The position numbers and the translations under genes were made by a program. Positions 7,379 to 15,340 of a stretch of DNA of 17,704 bases are shown here, one piece after another (position 1 is the first letter of the stretch; every line of letters starts with the position of its first letter). The DNA is from Clostridium sp. CAG:389. Its GTDB lineage: Bacteria > Bacillota > Clostridia > TANB77 > CAG-508. Below the pieces are notes generated by a model that worked only from the letters and a program-made list of their open reading frames with translations, made no database searches and was not told where the DNA came from. The stretch is taken from positions 1 through 17,704 of the forward strand of contig FR901961.1 in the NCBI GenBank assembly GCA_000438255.1, written 5' to 3'.

Positions 7379-9041
7379 CATATACCTCCTCTTCCATATT
7401 GATTTCAACTAGTGTTTTATTTTCTAATTTATATATTTTATCTGCATTCTTTATATCTTCCATCATACTTGATATTATAACTAAAGTTGCTTTATTATTT
7501 CTATTGTTCAAATTATCTATTACTTTTTTACGTGTATCTATATCTAAACCAGTAAATCCATTATCTATTATTAATATGTTTGGATTTGTTATTAAATTTC
7601 TAGATAAAATTAATCTTTGCTTTTGTCCTCCCGATAATTTAATACCATTATCGCCTATTAAAGTATCATATTTTTTATCTAATTTTTCAATTGTATCAAA
7701 TAACTCTGCTTTTTTTGTTGCCTCTTTTACCTCGTTCTTTTCATAATTTTTGTACAATTCTATATTATGTTTTATTGTATTATCATATATATAATCATCT
7801 TGCATAACATAGGCAAATTTTTCATAAAATGACTTTCTTTCAATATCATTTATATCTATATCATTAAAAAATATTTTTCCAGTAGGTATTTCATAAAATT
7901 TTGCAAGTATATTAGCAAGTGTTGTCTTTCCTGATCCAGTTTTTCCTAATATTCCTATGAAACTACCTGCTGGTATACTTAAATTTATATTTTCTAATAT
8001 ATTTTCTTTTTCACCTTTATATTTAAAATTTAAATTATTTATTTGTATATTAGCATTTTCTGGCATTTTAATATTACCATCTGTATTTGTTTCTATATCG
8101 TACAAAAATTCTATTCTTTTATATATTATTTTTATCATATTGGCTTTTTCTACCAAAAATCCTGCATATAAATAGTCTTTCATTACTTTTTGAATTATTG
8201 AATTAAAAGCAATAAATGAACCTATTGTAATACTTCCATTTACAACTAAATATAATCCAAATATACAAGAAATTGAAAATCCAAGTCCTTGAAAAAAAGT
8301 TACTATTGAATTAATACTTGAAGTTATTTTATTGTACTCAATATTTTTATTTTTTAAATCATTATTTATTTCATTAAATTGTTTTAATGTTTCTTCCTCT
8401 GTAACATATGATTTTATTACACTAAATCCACAAAAACTATCATTTATATGTTTTGAAAGCTTAGCTTCTTCTTCCTTTTTTTCATATAACAATTTTTGTG
8501 CTTTGGCATTTTGTTTAAATATAAAATATATAAACATTGGAAACGTTATAAATACAGCAATTGCAAGCGGTAAATTAACATATTTTACTGCAAAAATAAA
8601 GCCAAAAACTGTAAACGATATTAATCTTATTAACTCAATCGTTCCATGGCTCATTATTGACCAAATATATGTAATATCATTTATTATATATGATACAAAC
8701 TTTCCTTTATCAGTTTTATCGAAAAATTCTATTTTTGCTTTTTCTAGTTTTTCTAATATATTATTTAAAATTCCTTGTTTTACTTTTCTACTAGTTGGAA
8801 ATAGAACTCTTCTATATATATAATTTGTAATATATTGTACTAATAATATACTTATCAAAAACACTATATTTTTCTTTGTTTCAAAATCTATTCTTCCAAC
8901 ATTATTTATTATTGAATCTAATATTCTTCCAAATATTACAGGCTCTAATAAAGCAAATATTACATTAATTATATAAAATATAAAAACTATCATATATTCT
9001 ATTTTATATTTTTTTAATTGTTTTAAAATTAGTTTATGCAT
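7371..9041 (-). CDS. ABC exporter half-transporter with canonical signature but substituted catalytic Glu (pair 1, first gene)
   Basis: A 556-aa half-transporter: membrane domain about 15-300, then an ATPase domain with Walker A GKTGSGKT (366-373), Q414 and a canonical LSGGQKQ signature (469-475). Walker B ILIID (489-493) is followed by Asn 494 where the catalytic Glu belongs. The H-loop reads IISS (Ser 525) instead of a His. Alone it should be a poor ATPase; its signature can complete the active site of the next gene's product. SD GGAGAAA precedes ATG 9041. A separate promoter in the 130-bp gap upstream suggests the pair is its own transcription unit. The C-terminus is short and acidic (MEEEVYDA), and its last codons carry the SD for the next gene. 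Confidence 0.9.
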   Translation of the reverse strand: MHKLILKQLKKYKIEYMIVFIFYIINVIFALLEPVIFGRILDSIINNVGRIDFETKKNIVFLISILLVQYITNYIYRRVLFPTSRKVKQGILNNILEKLEKAKIEFFDKTDKGKFVSYIINDITYIWSIMSHGTIELIRLISFTVFGFIFAVKYVNLPLAIAVFITFPMFIYFIFKQNAKAQKLLYEKKEEEAKLSKHINDSFCGFSVIKSYVTEEETLKQFNEINNDLKNKNIEYNKITSSINSIVTFFQGLGFSISCIFGLYLVVNGSITIGSFIAFNSIIQKVMKDYLYAGFLVEKANMIKIIYKRIEFLYDIETNTDGNIKMPENANIQINNLNFKYKGEKENILENINLSIPAGSFIGILGKTGSGKTTLANILAKFYEIPTGKIFFNDIDINDIERKSFYEKFAYVMQDDYIYDNTIKHNIELYKNYEKNEVKEATKKAELFDTIEKLDKKYDTLIGDNGIKLSGGQKQRLILSRNLITNPNILIIDNGFTGLDIDTRKKVIDNLNNRNNKATLVIISSMMEDIKNADKIYKLENKTLVEINMEEEVYDA

Positions 9042-9075
9042 CTTGTTTTCTCCATTTCTTCATTAATACGATTTT

Positions 9076-9104
9076 ATTTTAGCATAATCTCCATATTTTT
9101 ACAA
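9076..9104 (-). promoter_or_regulatory. Candidate sigma-A promoter for ABC pair 1
   Basis: Minus strand: TTGTAA (9104-9099), 17-bp spacer, TAAAAT (9081-9076) preceded by an extended -10 TG (TGCTAAAAT). It is 35 bp from the start of the first gene of the pair. Confidence 0.55.
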
Positions 9105-9106
9105 AT

Positions 9107-9139
9107 AAAGCAAAATAAATAATGTTTTCTCTTTGCTTT
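9107..9139 (-). terminator. Weak possible terminator after ABC pair 2
   Basis: Minus-strand AAAGCAAA (9139-9132) pairs with TTTGCTTT (9114-9107) around a 17-nt loop, followed by a broken T-tract. The stem is A+T-rich and the loop long, so termination would be partial at best. Confidence 0.3.
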
Positions 9140-9171
9140 TAGATGCCAATTCAATAAATTCACAAATTTTT

Positions 9172-10785
9172 TTAACTATTTACTAATTCGTAATATTCTC
9201 CTTGCCTATTCATAAGTTCATTATGAGTACCTTCTTCTATTATTTTACCATCTTTCATAAGTAAAATTTTATTGCAATTTTTTATAGTAGATAGTCTATG
9301 TGCTATAATAAAACTTATTTTTCCTTTTGTTATTTCTTCTATTGCTTTTCTTACCAACATTTCAGATTTATATGAAAGTGATGCTGTTGCTTCATCAAGT
9401 ATTATAATCTCTGGATTTTCTACCATTACTCTGGTAAAATTTAAAAGTTGTTTTTCTCCTTCTGAAAAAATATCTGTATCACTAGAAATTTTTGTTTCAT
9501 ATCCATCTTTTAATGATATTATTTTATCATGTAAATTTAATTTCTTACATATTTCAATTATTTTATCTTTTGAAATATCTTTATTAGCATAATTTATATT
9601 TTCTAAAATAGTTCCATCAAATATTACTACCTTTTGCATAATGTATCCAATTTTGCCTCTTAAACTTTTTATACTATATTCTTTATAGTTTTTTCTATTT
9701 ATTTTAATAGTTCCATCTTTTAACTCATAAAATCTACAAATTAAATTTACTAAACTTGTCTTTCCACTACCTGTTCTTCCTATTAAAGCAATACTTTCAT
9801 CTTTATTTACATTAAATGATATATCATTTAAAACATTTTTTTCATTGTCATATGAAAAACTAATATTCTCAAATTGTATACTGCTTACATTTTCTAATTC
9901 TTCACCTATGTCTATTTCTTCTTCTTCTTTTTGCAAAATCTTATTTATTTTTTCATATGAAATTTTTCCAATATTTCTAATTTGAAATCCATCTATTACC
10001 CATTTTGCATATGTTTCTGGTGATGATATATATCTTGCAAGAATTATCATGGCTCCATATGTTATGACTCCCTGTTCAACTCCTATTGAGCCAATTAATA
10101 TATTTAATACTCCAATAAATGAAACTATAAAATCATATAAACAAGTATATATTCTAATATTTTTTTCTAATTTATTTACGTACTTTTCATATTGTGAAAT
10201 TAACCCCTTTACTTGCAAAATTCTTTCGTGTTCAATCTCTAATGATTTTATTGTAGAATATCCTTGTACTTGTTCATTTGACCAGTTTAATATTTTTGCA
10301 TTTGCTTCTCTTTTTAATTTTGTATAGGCAATTGATTTTTTGTTAATTATATGTGTTACAAAAAAACCAAATAAATATATTAAAAACGTTATTGTAACTA
10401 TTGGTATGTTTAAGTACATTAATACAAGTAATGTTCCAACTAATCTTATGATTCCTGCAAAATAAGATCTACAAATTCCTGTACCATACCATCTTGCAAA
10501 TTCTTTTGTATCATTTATTATATTTTCTAATATTTCTCCAACTCTTATTTTGTCTATTTCACTTTGTGTTGTTTTTTGCAATTTTATATAAATTTTTTCT
10601 CTATAATCTGCTTCTAATTCTTTTTGGAATCCTTCATCATTAAGATCTTCAAAAAATGTAGCAATAGAACGTAAAATATTAACGCAAAAATAGCTAATAC
10701 CTAATACTATTATTAATTTAACGTCTTTACTTGGTATTGCATATTCTACCATAACAATCATAAATGCAATAAAAACTACTACCAT
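9172..10785 (-). CDS. ABC exporter half-transporter, 5' end apparently frameshifted (pair 2, second gene)
   Basis: The open frame from ATG 10785 gives 537 aa and starts inside the first membrane helix (MVVVFIAFMIVMVEYAIPS). The ATPase domain is complete: Walker A GRTGSGKT (336-343), Q384, deviant signature FSEGEKQ (440-446), Walker B IIILDE with E465, and H496. The D-loop reads ASLS, lacking the usual Asp. It is the partner expected for the preceding gene, which has ISGGQ and a substituted Glu. A better start lies at ATG 10861, with an SD and 3 nt after the previous stop. It encodes a typical cytosolic lead-in (MLKEIINNYKKQ...) but runs in another frame and stops after 44 codons. Dropping one base near 10786 would join the two. 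The loop between helices 1 and 2 also looks about 25 residues shorter than in the neighbouring paralogue. Confidence 0.85.
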   Translation of the reverse strand: MVVVFIAFMIVMVEYAIPSKDVKLIIVLGISYFCVNILRSIATFFEDLNDEGFQKELEADYREKIYIKLQKTTQSEIDKIRVGEILENIINDTKEFARWYGTGICRSYFAGIIRLVGTLLVLMYLNIPIVTITFLIYLFGFFVTHIINKKSIAYTKLKREANAKILNWSNEQVQGYSTIKSLEIEHERILQVKGLISQYEKYVNKLEKNIRIYTCLYDFIVSFIGVLNILIGSIGVEQGVITYGAMIILARYISSPETYAKWVIDGFQIRNIGKISYEKINKILQKEEEEIDIGEELENVSSIQFENISFSYDNEKNVLNDISFNVNKDESIALIGRTGSGKTSLVNLICRFYELKDGTIKINRKNYKEYSIKSLRGKIGYIMQKVVIFDGTILENINYANKDISKDKIIEICKKLNLHDKIISLKDGYETKISSDTDIFSEGEKQLLNFTRVMVENPEIIILDEATASLSYKSEMLVRKAIEEITKGKISFIIAHRLSTIKNCNKILLMKDGKIIEEGTHNELMNRQGEYYELVNS

Positions 10786-10861
10786 TATACTTGTTATACA
10801 CCAACCGAAGCGCTTCTTTAATTGATTGTTTTTTGTAATTATTTATAATTTCTTTTAACAT
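10728..10861 (-). pseudogene. Out-of-frame N-terminal piece of the same ABC half-transporter
   Basis: ATG 10861 lies 3 nt after the preceding stop, with GAGGAAA upstream, and reads 44 codons to a TAA at 10730-10728. The first 25 residues (MLKEIINNYKKQSIKEALRL then VYNKY) look like the amphipathic cytosolic start of an ABC exporter. After that the frame reads helix-1 DNA out of register. One extra base in AAGTATAATGG (about 10793-10783) would account for it. This is either a sequencing or assembly indel or a genuine lesion. There is no obvious slippery site for programmed frameshifting. Confidence 0.6.
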
Positions 10862-10864
10862 TAC

Positions 10865-12625
10865 TTAAATTTCCTCATCTTCTATTATTTTATTTTTACT
10901 AATTTCTATAATTTCTTTATATAATTTATTTGAGTTTATCAAATCTTCATGTTTTCCCACTTCGATAGTCTTATTATTTATAAATAATACTTTATCACAT
11001 TTTTTTACTATTTCTGAGTCATGTGAAATTATTATTGTTCCTATTTTCATTTTTATAATATTATTCAATATATTTAATTTGGTTCTCGTATCAAGCTTTG
11101 ATAATGAATCATCAAAAACTATAACTTCGTTTTGCTTTACTAAGGTTCTTGCTATCGCAATTCTCTGTTTTTGCCCACCAGAAATGTTATTTCCGCCTTT
11201 TCCTATCATATAATCTATTGTTTTATCAAATTTTTTTATATCTTCATATATATCTGCTAATTTACAAGCCTCTATTATTTCTTCATTTTTTATAAGACGA
11301 TTAGTAATATTTATATTGTCTTTTATTGTGTCTGTAAATAAATATGTGTCTTGAAGAACTACTCCTATATAATCTCTCAAACTTTTTTTACTTACATTTC
11401 TTATATTATATTGTCCAATATATATATTTCCTGTATAATCGTAAAAACCAATTAAAGTTTTTGCAATAACCGTTTTCCCTGAACCATTATCTCCTATAAT
11501 TGCTACATTTTCATTTTTATTAATAGTAAAATTTAAATTTTCCAATATAGTATTATTATTTAGTTTGATACTTACATTTTCAAAAACAATATCTCCATTT
11601 AGTTCTACATATGGATTTTTTTCTATGTCTTCTTCTAAACTCATTAAATTTGATAATTTTTTATATGCTACAATAAATTCATTTATTGCTTTTAGCTTAT
11701 CTACTGATTGATATACATATTCTAGTATTTTTGTTGCATACGTTAATAAAATTGATATAGTTGCAAGTGTAATTTTACCTTGTACAACTAATATTCCACC
11801 CCATAATAATATAAATGGTTCTTTAAAATTTCTTAATGTATGTGTGCCTATTCCATATATTACTTTTATTTTTGCAAGTTTTATTTCTTTTTTCTTATAC
11901 TCTCTATTCATTTTTGAGAAGTTTTCAATTTCTTTATCTCTTCTGTTAAATATTTTTAACATTTTAGATTCTTCTACTTCTATACTGGTTTTGTTTATTA
12001 CTTCTCTATTATTTTCTACAATTTCTTCTACTAATGGTTTTGATACTCTAAAATACCATATAGATAATGCTACTATCAATCCACATATTATAGCTATAAA
12101 TAATCCAATTGTACTGTTTAATTGTAATGTTTGTGCTACTGCAAATATAATAATAAAAATTGTATCAAAAAATAAGTTTATTTGAGAATTAAAAAATTCC
12201 GAATATGTGGTAGCATCATTATTAACTCTTTGAATTACATTTGATTTATCTATATTGCTGAATTGCATATAATTTATTTTTGGAATATGCTCTAAAACTA
12301 ATTCTTTAACATTTCTATTTATTATCAAATTAAATTTTGTATTAATCTTACTCTTCAAATAATTTACAATCAAGACTAGTATATTTAGCATTACTAATAC
12401 TGTAACGAGAACTATTATTTTTGATATCTTACCATTTGAATAAAATAAGTTTCTTATTAGATTTGGAATTACGTTTTCATTTCCCATTATTACGCCATCA
12501 AGTGCATATTGTATAAACATTGGTATATATACCAATAATCTTGAATATATTGCACTAAATATTAATATTAATACTATATAAAATTTTGTACCTTTTAGTG
12601 TCCTATTTAAAAAACTTTTTTGCAT
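10865..12625 (-). CDS. ABC exporter half-transporter with canonical signature and Asp in place of catalytic Glu (pair 2, first gene)
   Basis: A 586-aa half-transporter, the longest of the four. Membrane domain about 15-310, with a longer first extracytoplasmic loop (about 43-68). ATPase domain: Walker A GDNGSGKT (378-385), Q425, signature ISGGQKQ (481-487), Walker B VIVFD (501-505) then Asp 506 at the catalytic Glu position, and H535 (SHD). The Glu-to-Asp change usually cripples hydrolysis at that site, while the intact signature can serve the partner. SD AAGGAAA lies before ATG 12625. It is 21 bp downstream of the MTA/SAH nucleosidase gene with no terminator between, so the nucleosidase and this pair may be one transcript. 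Substrate unknown. Confidence 0.9.
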   Translation of the reverse strand: MQKSFLNRTLKGTKFYIVLILIFSAIYSRLLVYIPMFIQYALDGVIMGNENVIPNLIRNLFYSNGKISKIIVLVTVLVMLNILVLIVNYLKSKINTKFNLIINRNVKELVLEHIPKINYMQFSNIDKSNVIQRVNNDATTYSEFFNSQINLFFDTIFIIIFAVAQTLQLNSTIGLFIAIICGLIVALSIWYFRVSKPLVEEIVENNREVINKTSIEVEESKMLKIFNRRDKEIENFSKMNREYKKKEIKLAKIKVIYGIGTHTLRNFKEPFILLWGGILVVQGKITLATISILLTYATKILEYVYQSVDKLKAINEFIVAYKKLSNLMSLEEDIEKNPYVELNGDIVFENVSIKLNNNTILENLNFTINKNENVAIIGDNGSGKTVIAKTLIGFYDYTGNIYIGQYNIRNVSKKSLRDYIGVVLQDTYLFTDTIKDNINITNRLIKNEEIIEACKLADIYEDIKKFDKTIDYMIGKGGNNISGGQKQRIAIARTLVKQNEVIVFDDSLSKLDTRTKLNILNNIIKMKIGTIIISHDSEIVKKCDKVLFINNKTIEVGKHEDLINSNKLYKEIIEISKNKIIEDEEI

Positions 12626-12646
12626 ATTTTTTTCCTTTTTTATAAT

Positions 12647-13339
12647 TTATTTTAAAAACTCTTTTATGATCTCTGCACACCTTTGAGAGGCTAATTCAAT
12701 AAATTCATTAAAATCTATTTCATTTTTTCCATTTGGTGAATCTGAAATGCTTCTTATTACTATAAATGGTATTTTATCTAAATAACAAACTTGTGCTATT
12801 GCTGCACCTTCCATTTCTACACAATCTGCCTTAAACTTTGAAAAAATTTTATTTTTCATTGAAATATCTGTGCAAAAAATATCACCTGTTGCAATTATAC
12901 CATTAGTTATTTTATAGCTATCATTTTTTAATGATTTTGCTGTATTTTTGAATTTTTCTATTAAATCAGTATTACTACATATGTAATCTCCTACTCCTGT
13001 TATATAGCCTTTATCGTGGTCAAAAGCTGTTATATCAAAATCATGTTGAATTAGTTTTTCCCCTATTACAATATCACCAATATTTAAAAGTGGATTTAGT
13101 GCTCCTGCTGAACCAACATTTATTACATATTCAACATTGAATTTATCTATTAAGATTTGAGTTACTCTTGCTGCATTAACTTTTCCTACTCCACACTTTA
13201 CAACTATAACTTTTGTTTTTCCGATTTGACCAATTTTGAATGTAACTTCATATTCATCTTTTTCTTCTATATTATTCATTATATTTAAAATTGCTTCTTC
13301 TTCCTCTTCCATAGCAACTATTATTCCTACTTTATTCAT
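12647..13339 (-). CDS. mtnN: 5'-methylthioadenosine/S-adenosylhomocysteine nucleosidase
   Basis: Hydrolyses MTA and SAH to adenine and the thioribose or ribosylhomocysteine product, clearing by-products of SAM use and feeding methionine salvage (and LuxS, if present). The 230-aa length is typical. Active-site residues are in place: E12 in the AMEEE segment, the ribose-binding VEMEG with E175 and E177, and D200 in RSISDS. The glycine-rich NVGSAGAL (74-81) is the phosphorylase-fold loop. ATG 13339 follows a GGGGGTAA SD. An extended -10 promoter lies just upstream, behind the rplL terminator, so it starts a new unit that may run into the ABC genes. Confidence 0.95.
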   Translation of the reverse strand: MNKVGIIVAMEEEEEAILNIMNNIEEKDEYEVTFKIGQIGKTKVIVVKCGVGKVNAARVTQILIDKFNVEYVINVGSAGALNPLLNIGDIVIGEKLIQHDFDITAFDHDKGYITGVGDYICSNTDLIEKFKNTAKSLKNDSYKITNGIIATGDIFCTDISMKNKIFSKFKADCVEMEGAAIAQVCYLDKIPFIVIRSISDSPNGKNEIDFNEFIELASQRCAEIIKEFLK

Positions 13340-13368
13340 TTATATTACCCCCAAAATCGTTTTTAGAT

Positions 13369-13377
13369 ATTATAACA
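13369..13377 (-). promoter_or_regulatory. Extended -10 promoter element of mtnN
   Basis: Minus strand TGTTATAAT (13377-13369): a perfect -10 with the extended TG. No good -35 sits at 16-18 bp, which is tolerated by extended -10 promoters. Confidence 0.5.
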
Positions 13378-13398
13378 TAATATATATCAAATATCTAC

Positions 13399-13437
13399 AA
13401 AAAAAGAACTATATTAAAAAATATAGTTCTTTTTTTT
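13399..13437 (-). terminator. Rho-independent terminator after rplL
   Basis: AGAACTATAT (13405-13414) pairs perfectly with ATATAGTTCT (13421-13430) around a 6-nt loop. The stem is extended by an A-run against a T-run, so the structure is near-symmetric. Transcribed from the minus strand it ends in a long U-run, so it closes the ribosomal operon. Confidence 0.9.
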
Positions 13438-13444
13438 ATAAAAA

Positions 13445-13810
13445 TTATTGTAAGTCAACAACAGCTCCAACTTCTGTAAATTTAGCTTTTAAGTCTTCTG
13501 CTTCTTCTTTAGAAACGTTTTCTTTAACTGTTTTTGGTGCTCCATCAACTAATTCTTTAGCTTCTTTTAATCCTAATCCTGTTGCATCTCTAACAACTTT
13601 GATTACTTTAATTTTTTGATCTCCTGCTTCTTTTAATACAACATTGAAAGATGTTTTTTCAGCTGCTGCTTCTCCTGCTGCTGCTCCTGCTACTGGTGCA
13701 GCTGCTGCTACTGCTGATACTCCAAATTCTTCTTCGATAGCTTTAACTAATTCTGATAATTCTACTACTGTCATTTTTTTGATTTCTTCAATCATTTCTT
13801 CTTTACTCAT
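13445..13810 (-). CDS. rplL: 50S ribosomal protein L7/L12
   Basis: Multicopy stalk protein that recruits and activates translation GTPases on the 50S subunit. The 121 aa show the full family plan: N-terminal dimerisation helices (about 1-30), an Ala/Gly/Pro-rich hinge (about 34-50), and a C-terminal domain from FNVVLKEAGDQKIKVIKVVR onward with GLGLKEAKELVDGAPK. SD AGGAGG precedes ATG 13810. It is last in the operon, 83 bp after rplJ. That spacer contains a perfect palindrome AGTCATATATATGACT in the leader. rpoB, the usual next gene, is absent. Confidence 0.97.
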   Translation of the reverse strand: MSKEEMIEEIKKMTVVELSELVKAIEEEFGVSAVAAAAPVAGAAAGEAAAEKTSFNVVLKEAGDQKIKVIKVVRDATGLGLKEAKELVDGAPKTVKENVSKEEAEDLKAKFTEVGAVVDLQ

Positions 13811-13893
13811 TTTATAATCCTCCTATTTTTTTATTAGTCATATATATGACTTTTAGCGATATAAGCTCGCAACTCTAATATTCTAATTTAAAA

Positions 13894-14421
13894 CTAAGCT
13901 TCTGCTGTTGTTTCTTCTGCAGAACCTTCTTCTTTTTGAATTCTAACTTGATCAAGTGCAACTGCAAATTTTTGGATATTTGCAAGTAATGCGCCAGCAA
14001 GCATAGATAGTAATGTTTCTTTTGATGGTAATTTTGCTAATGTTATGATTTCTTCTGCTGTCATTACTTTACCTTCAATAACTCCACCTTTAATTTTATA
14101 ATATTCATTGTTTTTTGTGAATTCATAAATTGTTTTTGATGGTTCTAAGTAATCTTCATTACTCATTATTACAGCTGTAGGTCCTACTAGTTCAGATTCT
14201 AAACCTTCGATTCCTGCTTCTGTTAATGCTCTTCTTGTTATGTTGTTTTTGATAACAGTATATTCAGCATTTGCTTTTCTTAATTCTGCTCTTAATTCTG
14301 TTACGTTTTCAACATTGATTCCTCTGTAATCTGTTAAAAGTACTAATTTAGCTTCTTTGATTTTGTTAGCTAATTTTGTTACTTCTTCTTTCTTTTGATT
14401 TAAGATTTTTTCACTTGCCAT
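13894..14421 (-). CDS. rplJ: 50S ribosomal protein L10
   Basis: Anchors L7/L12 dimers to 23S rRNA at the stalk base. The 175 aa show the N-terminal rRNA-binding domain (VTKLANKIKEAKLVLLTDYRGI near 14-35; YTVIKNNITRRAL near 53-65). A C-terminal helix that binds L12 dimers ends in an acidic Glu/Thr tail. SD AGGAGGTG lies before ATG 14421. The gene is preceded by an L10 leader with an attenuator, so its expression and that of rplL should be autoregulated by the L10-L12 complex. Confidence 0.97.
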   Translation of the reverse strand: MASEKILNQKKEEVTKLANKIKEAKLVLLTDYRGINVENVTELRAELRKANAEYTVIKNNITRRALTEAGIEGLESELVGPTAVIMSNEDYLEPSKTIYEFTKNNEYYKIKGGVIEGKVMTAEEIITLAKLPSKETLLSMLAGALLANIQKFAVALDQVRIQKEEGSAEETTAEA

Positions 14422-14432
14422 TTTTAATTTTC

Positions 14433-14453
14433 ACCTCCTATTTTTTTTGAGGT
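14433..14453 (-). promoter_or_regulatory. Possible anti-SD hairpin before rplJ
   Basis: Minus-strand ACCTC (14453-14449) can pair with GAGGT (14437-14433), which is part of the rplJ SD, across an A-rich loop. The 5-bp stem is short. It might tune rplJ translation or may be coincidental. Confidence 0.3.
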
Positions 14454-14454
14454 T

Positions 14455-14600
14455 TAAGAATTTTATAATTCTTAATTCCATCTATAATAATAAATTTAAA
14501 AACACTTTTTATATCCTAATACGAGATTATAAAAAGTGCTTTATATACACATAATTTTTATAACCTCGGTAGGACTTGTTTTTGCCTACTGTCTTTGGCT
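14455..14600 (-). ncRNA. L10 ribosomal protein leader
   Basis: Cis-acting mRNA element that binds L10-L12 and represses rplJ-rplL. The diagnostic arms are AGACAGTAGG and CCTACCGAGG (between 14594 and 14563 on the minus strand), which pair through GTAGG/CCTAC around a short A-rich loop, a known L10 leader hallmark. The element begins only nine bases after the rplA stop. An attenuator hairpin follows, then a small AAGAATT/AATTCTT hairpin. Confidence 0.75.
14497..14542 (-). terminator. Attenuator-type terminator in the rplJ leader
   Basis: RNA AAGCACUUUUUAUA (from 14541) pairs with UAUAAAAAGUGUUU (to about 14500), 14 bp including one G-U, and is followed by a U-run. It lies between the L10-binding domain and rplJ, where Bacillota L10 leaders carry a terminator. 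Confidence 0.65.
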
Positions 14601-14608
14601 TAAATATT

Positions 14609-15327
14609 CTATTTTTGGTTAATGAAAATTCCAGGTCCCATTGTTGTTGTTATAGAAACACTCTTAATGTATTGACCTTTTGCAGCTGCTGGTTTAGCTT
14701 TGATTATAGCATTCATTACTGTATCATAGTTTTCTGCTAATTTGTCTGCTCCAAAAGATACTTTTCCAAATCCTAAGTGAATAATGTTTGTTTTGTCTAA
14801 TCTATATTCAACTTTACCAGATTTGATTTCATTTATTGCTTTTGTAACATCCATTGTAACTGTTCCAGATTTAGGGTTTGGCATTAATCCTTTTGGTCCT
14901 AATACTTTACCTAATTTTGATCAATATACATACTTGGTCCCATTGTAGTAGATATTGCTACACTTCTAATGTATTGACCTTTTGCAGCTGCTGGATCAAA
15001 CCAGTTTTCATTTTGTATTTTTGGTATTAATTCTTCTGCACCAACGAAGTCAGCTCCTGCTTTTTCAGCTTCTTCTGCTTTTGGTCCTTTTGCGAATACT
15101 AATACTTTTTGTGTTTTACCTGTACCATTTGGAAGTACTACTGTACCTCTAACTTGTTGGTCAGCATGTTTTGAATCTACACCTAATTTAACATGTAATT
15201 CAACTGTTTCATCAAATTTAGCTTTTGGCATTTTTTCAATTAAGTCTAAAGCTTCTTTAATTTCATATTCTTTGTTTTTGTCCACTAATTTTGAACTTTC
15301 AGCATATCTTTTTGCTAATTTTTTCAT
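14609..15327 (-). pseudogene. rplA: 50S ribosomal protein L1, internally disrupted
   Basis: L1 binds 23S rRNA at the mobile stalk and also represses its own mRNA. The N-terminal part is normal from ATG 15327 (SD AAAGGAGG) to NENWFD (residue 111). The expected central segment (the FDVVIATPDMMG region of the family) is then missing. In its place stands PAAAKGQYIRSVAISTTMGP and a few more residues, a second version of the L1 C-terminus, ending at a TAG (14913-14911) after 138 aa. Downstream the normal sequence resumes in another frame with KLGKVLGPKGLMPNPKSG and runs to the true C-terminus at 14609. Internal ATG 14884 could give a 91-aa piece. As read, no full-length L1 can be made. An assembly or library chimera is the first explanation; true disruption is possible because L1 is dispensable in some bacteria. 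Confidence 0.85.
14914..14994 (-). repeat. Misplaced second copy of the rplA 3' end
   Basis: This 81-nt stretch aligns with the genuine rplA 3' end at 14612-14692. 28 nt are identical in the Ala-Ala-Ala-Lys-Gly part, then the copies diverge (19 of 27 residues identical overall). It is therefore not a simple duplication but looks like the tail of a related L1 gene. GATC occurs at both edges (14994-14997 and 14919-14922), 75 bp apart. Confidence 0.8.
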
Positions 15328-15340
15328 TTTTTTACCTCCT

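Noticed and set aside
8332..8823. 163-codon open frame on the + strand
   Set aside because: It lies entirely antisense to the ABC gene at 7371-9041, has membrane-like composition expected from reversed A+T-rich codons, and lacks an SD. The other antisense frames over the ABC genes were dismissed for the same reason.
13835..13856. Palindrome AGTCATATATATGACT between rplJ and rplL as a terminator
   Set aside because: A+T-rich 16-nt palindrome with no adequate loop or U-run in the transcribed direction; rplL must be read through. At most it is an mRNA processing or stoichiometry element.
14885..15010. Mobile element insertion as the cause of the rplA break
   Set aside because: The inserted piece is L1 coding sequence itself, about 80 nt, without terminal inverted repeats or a target duplication beyond GATC.
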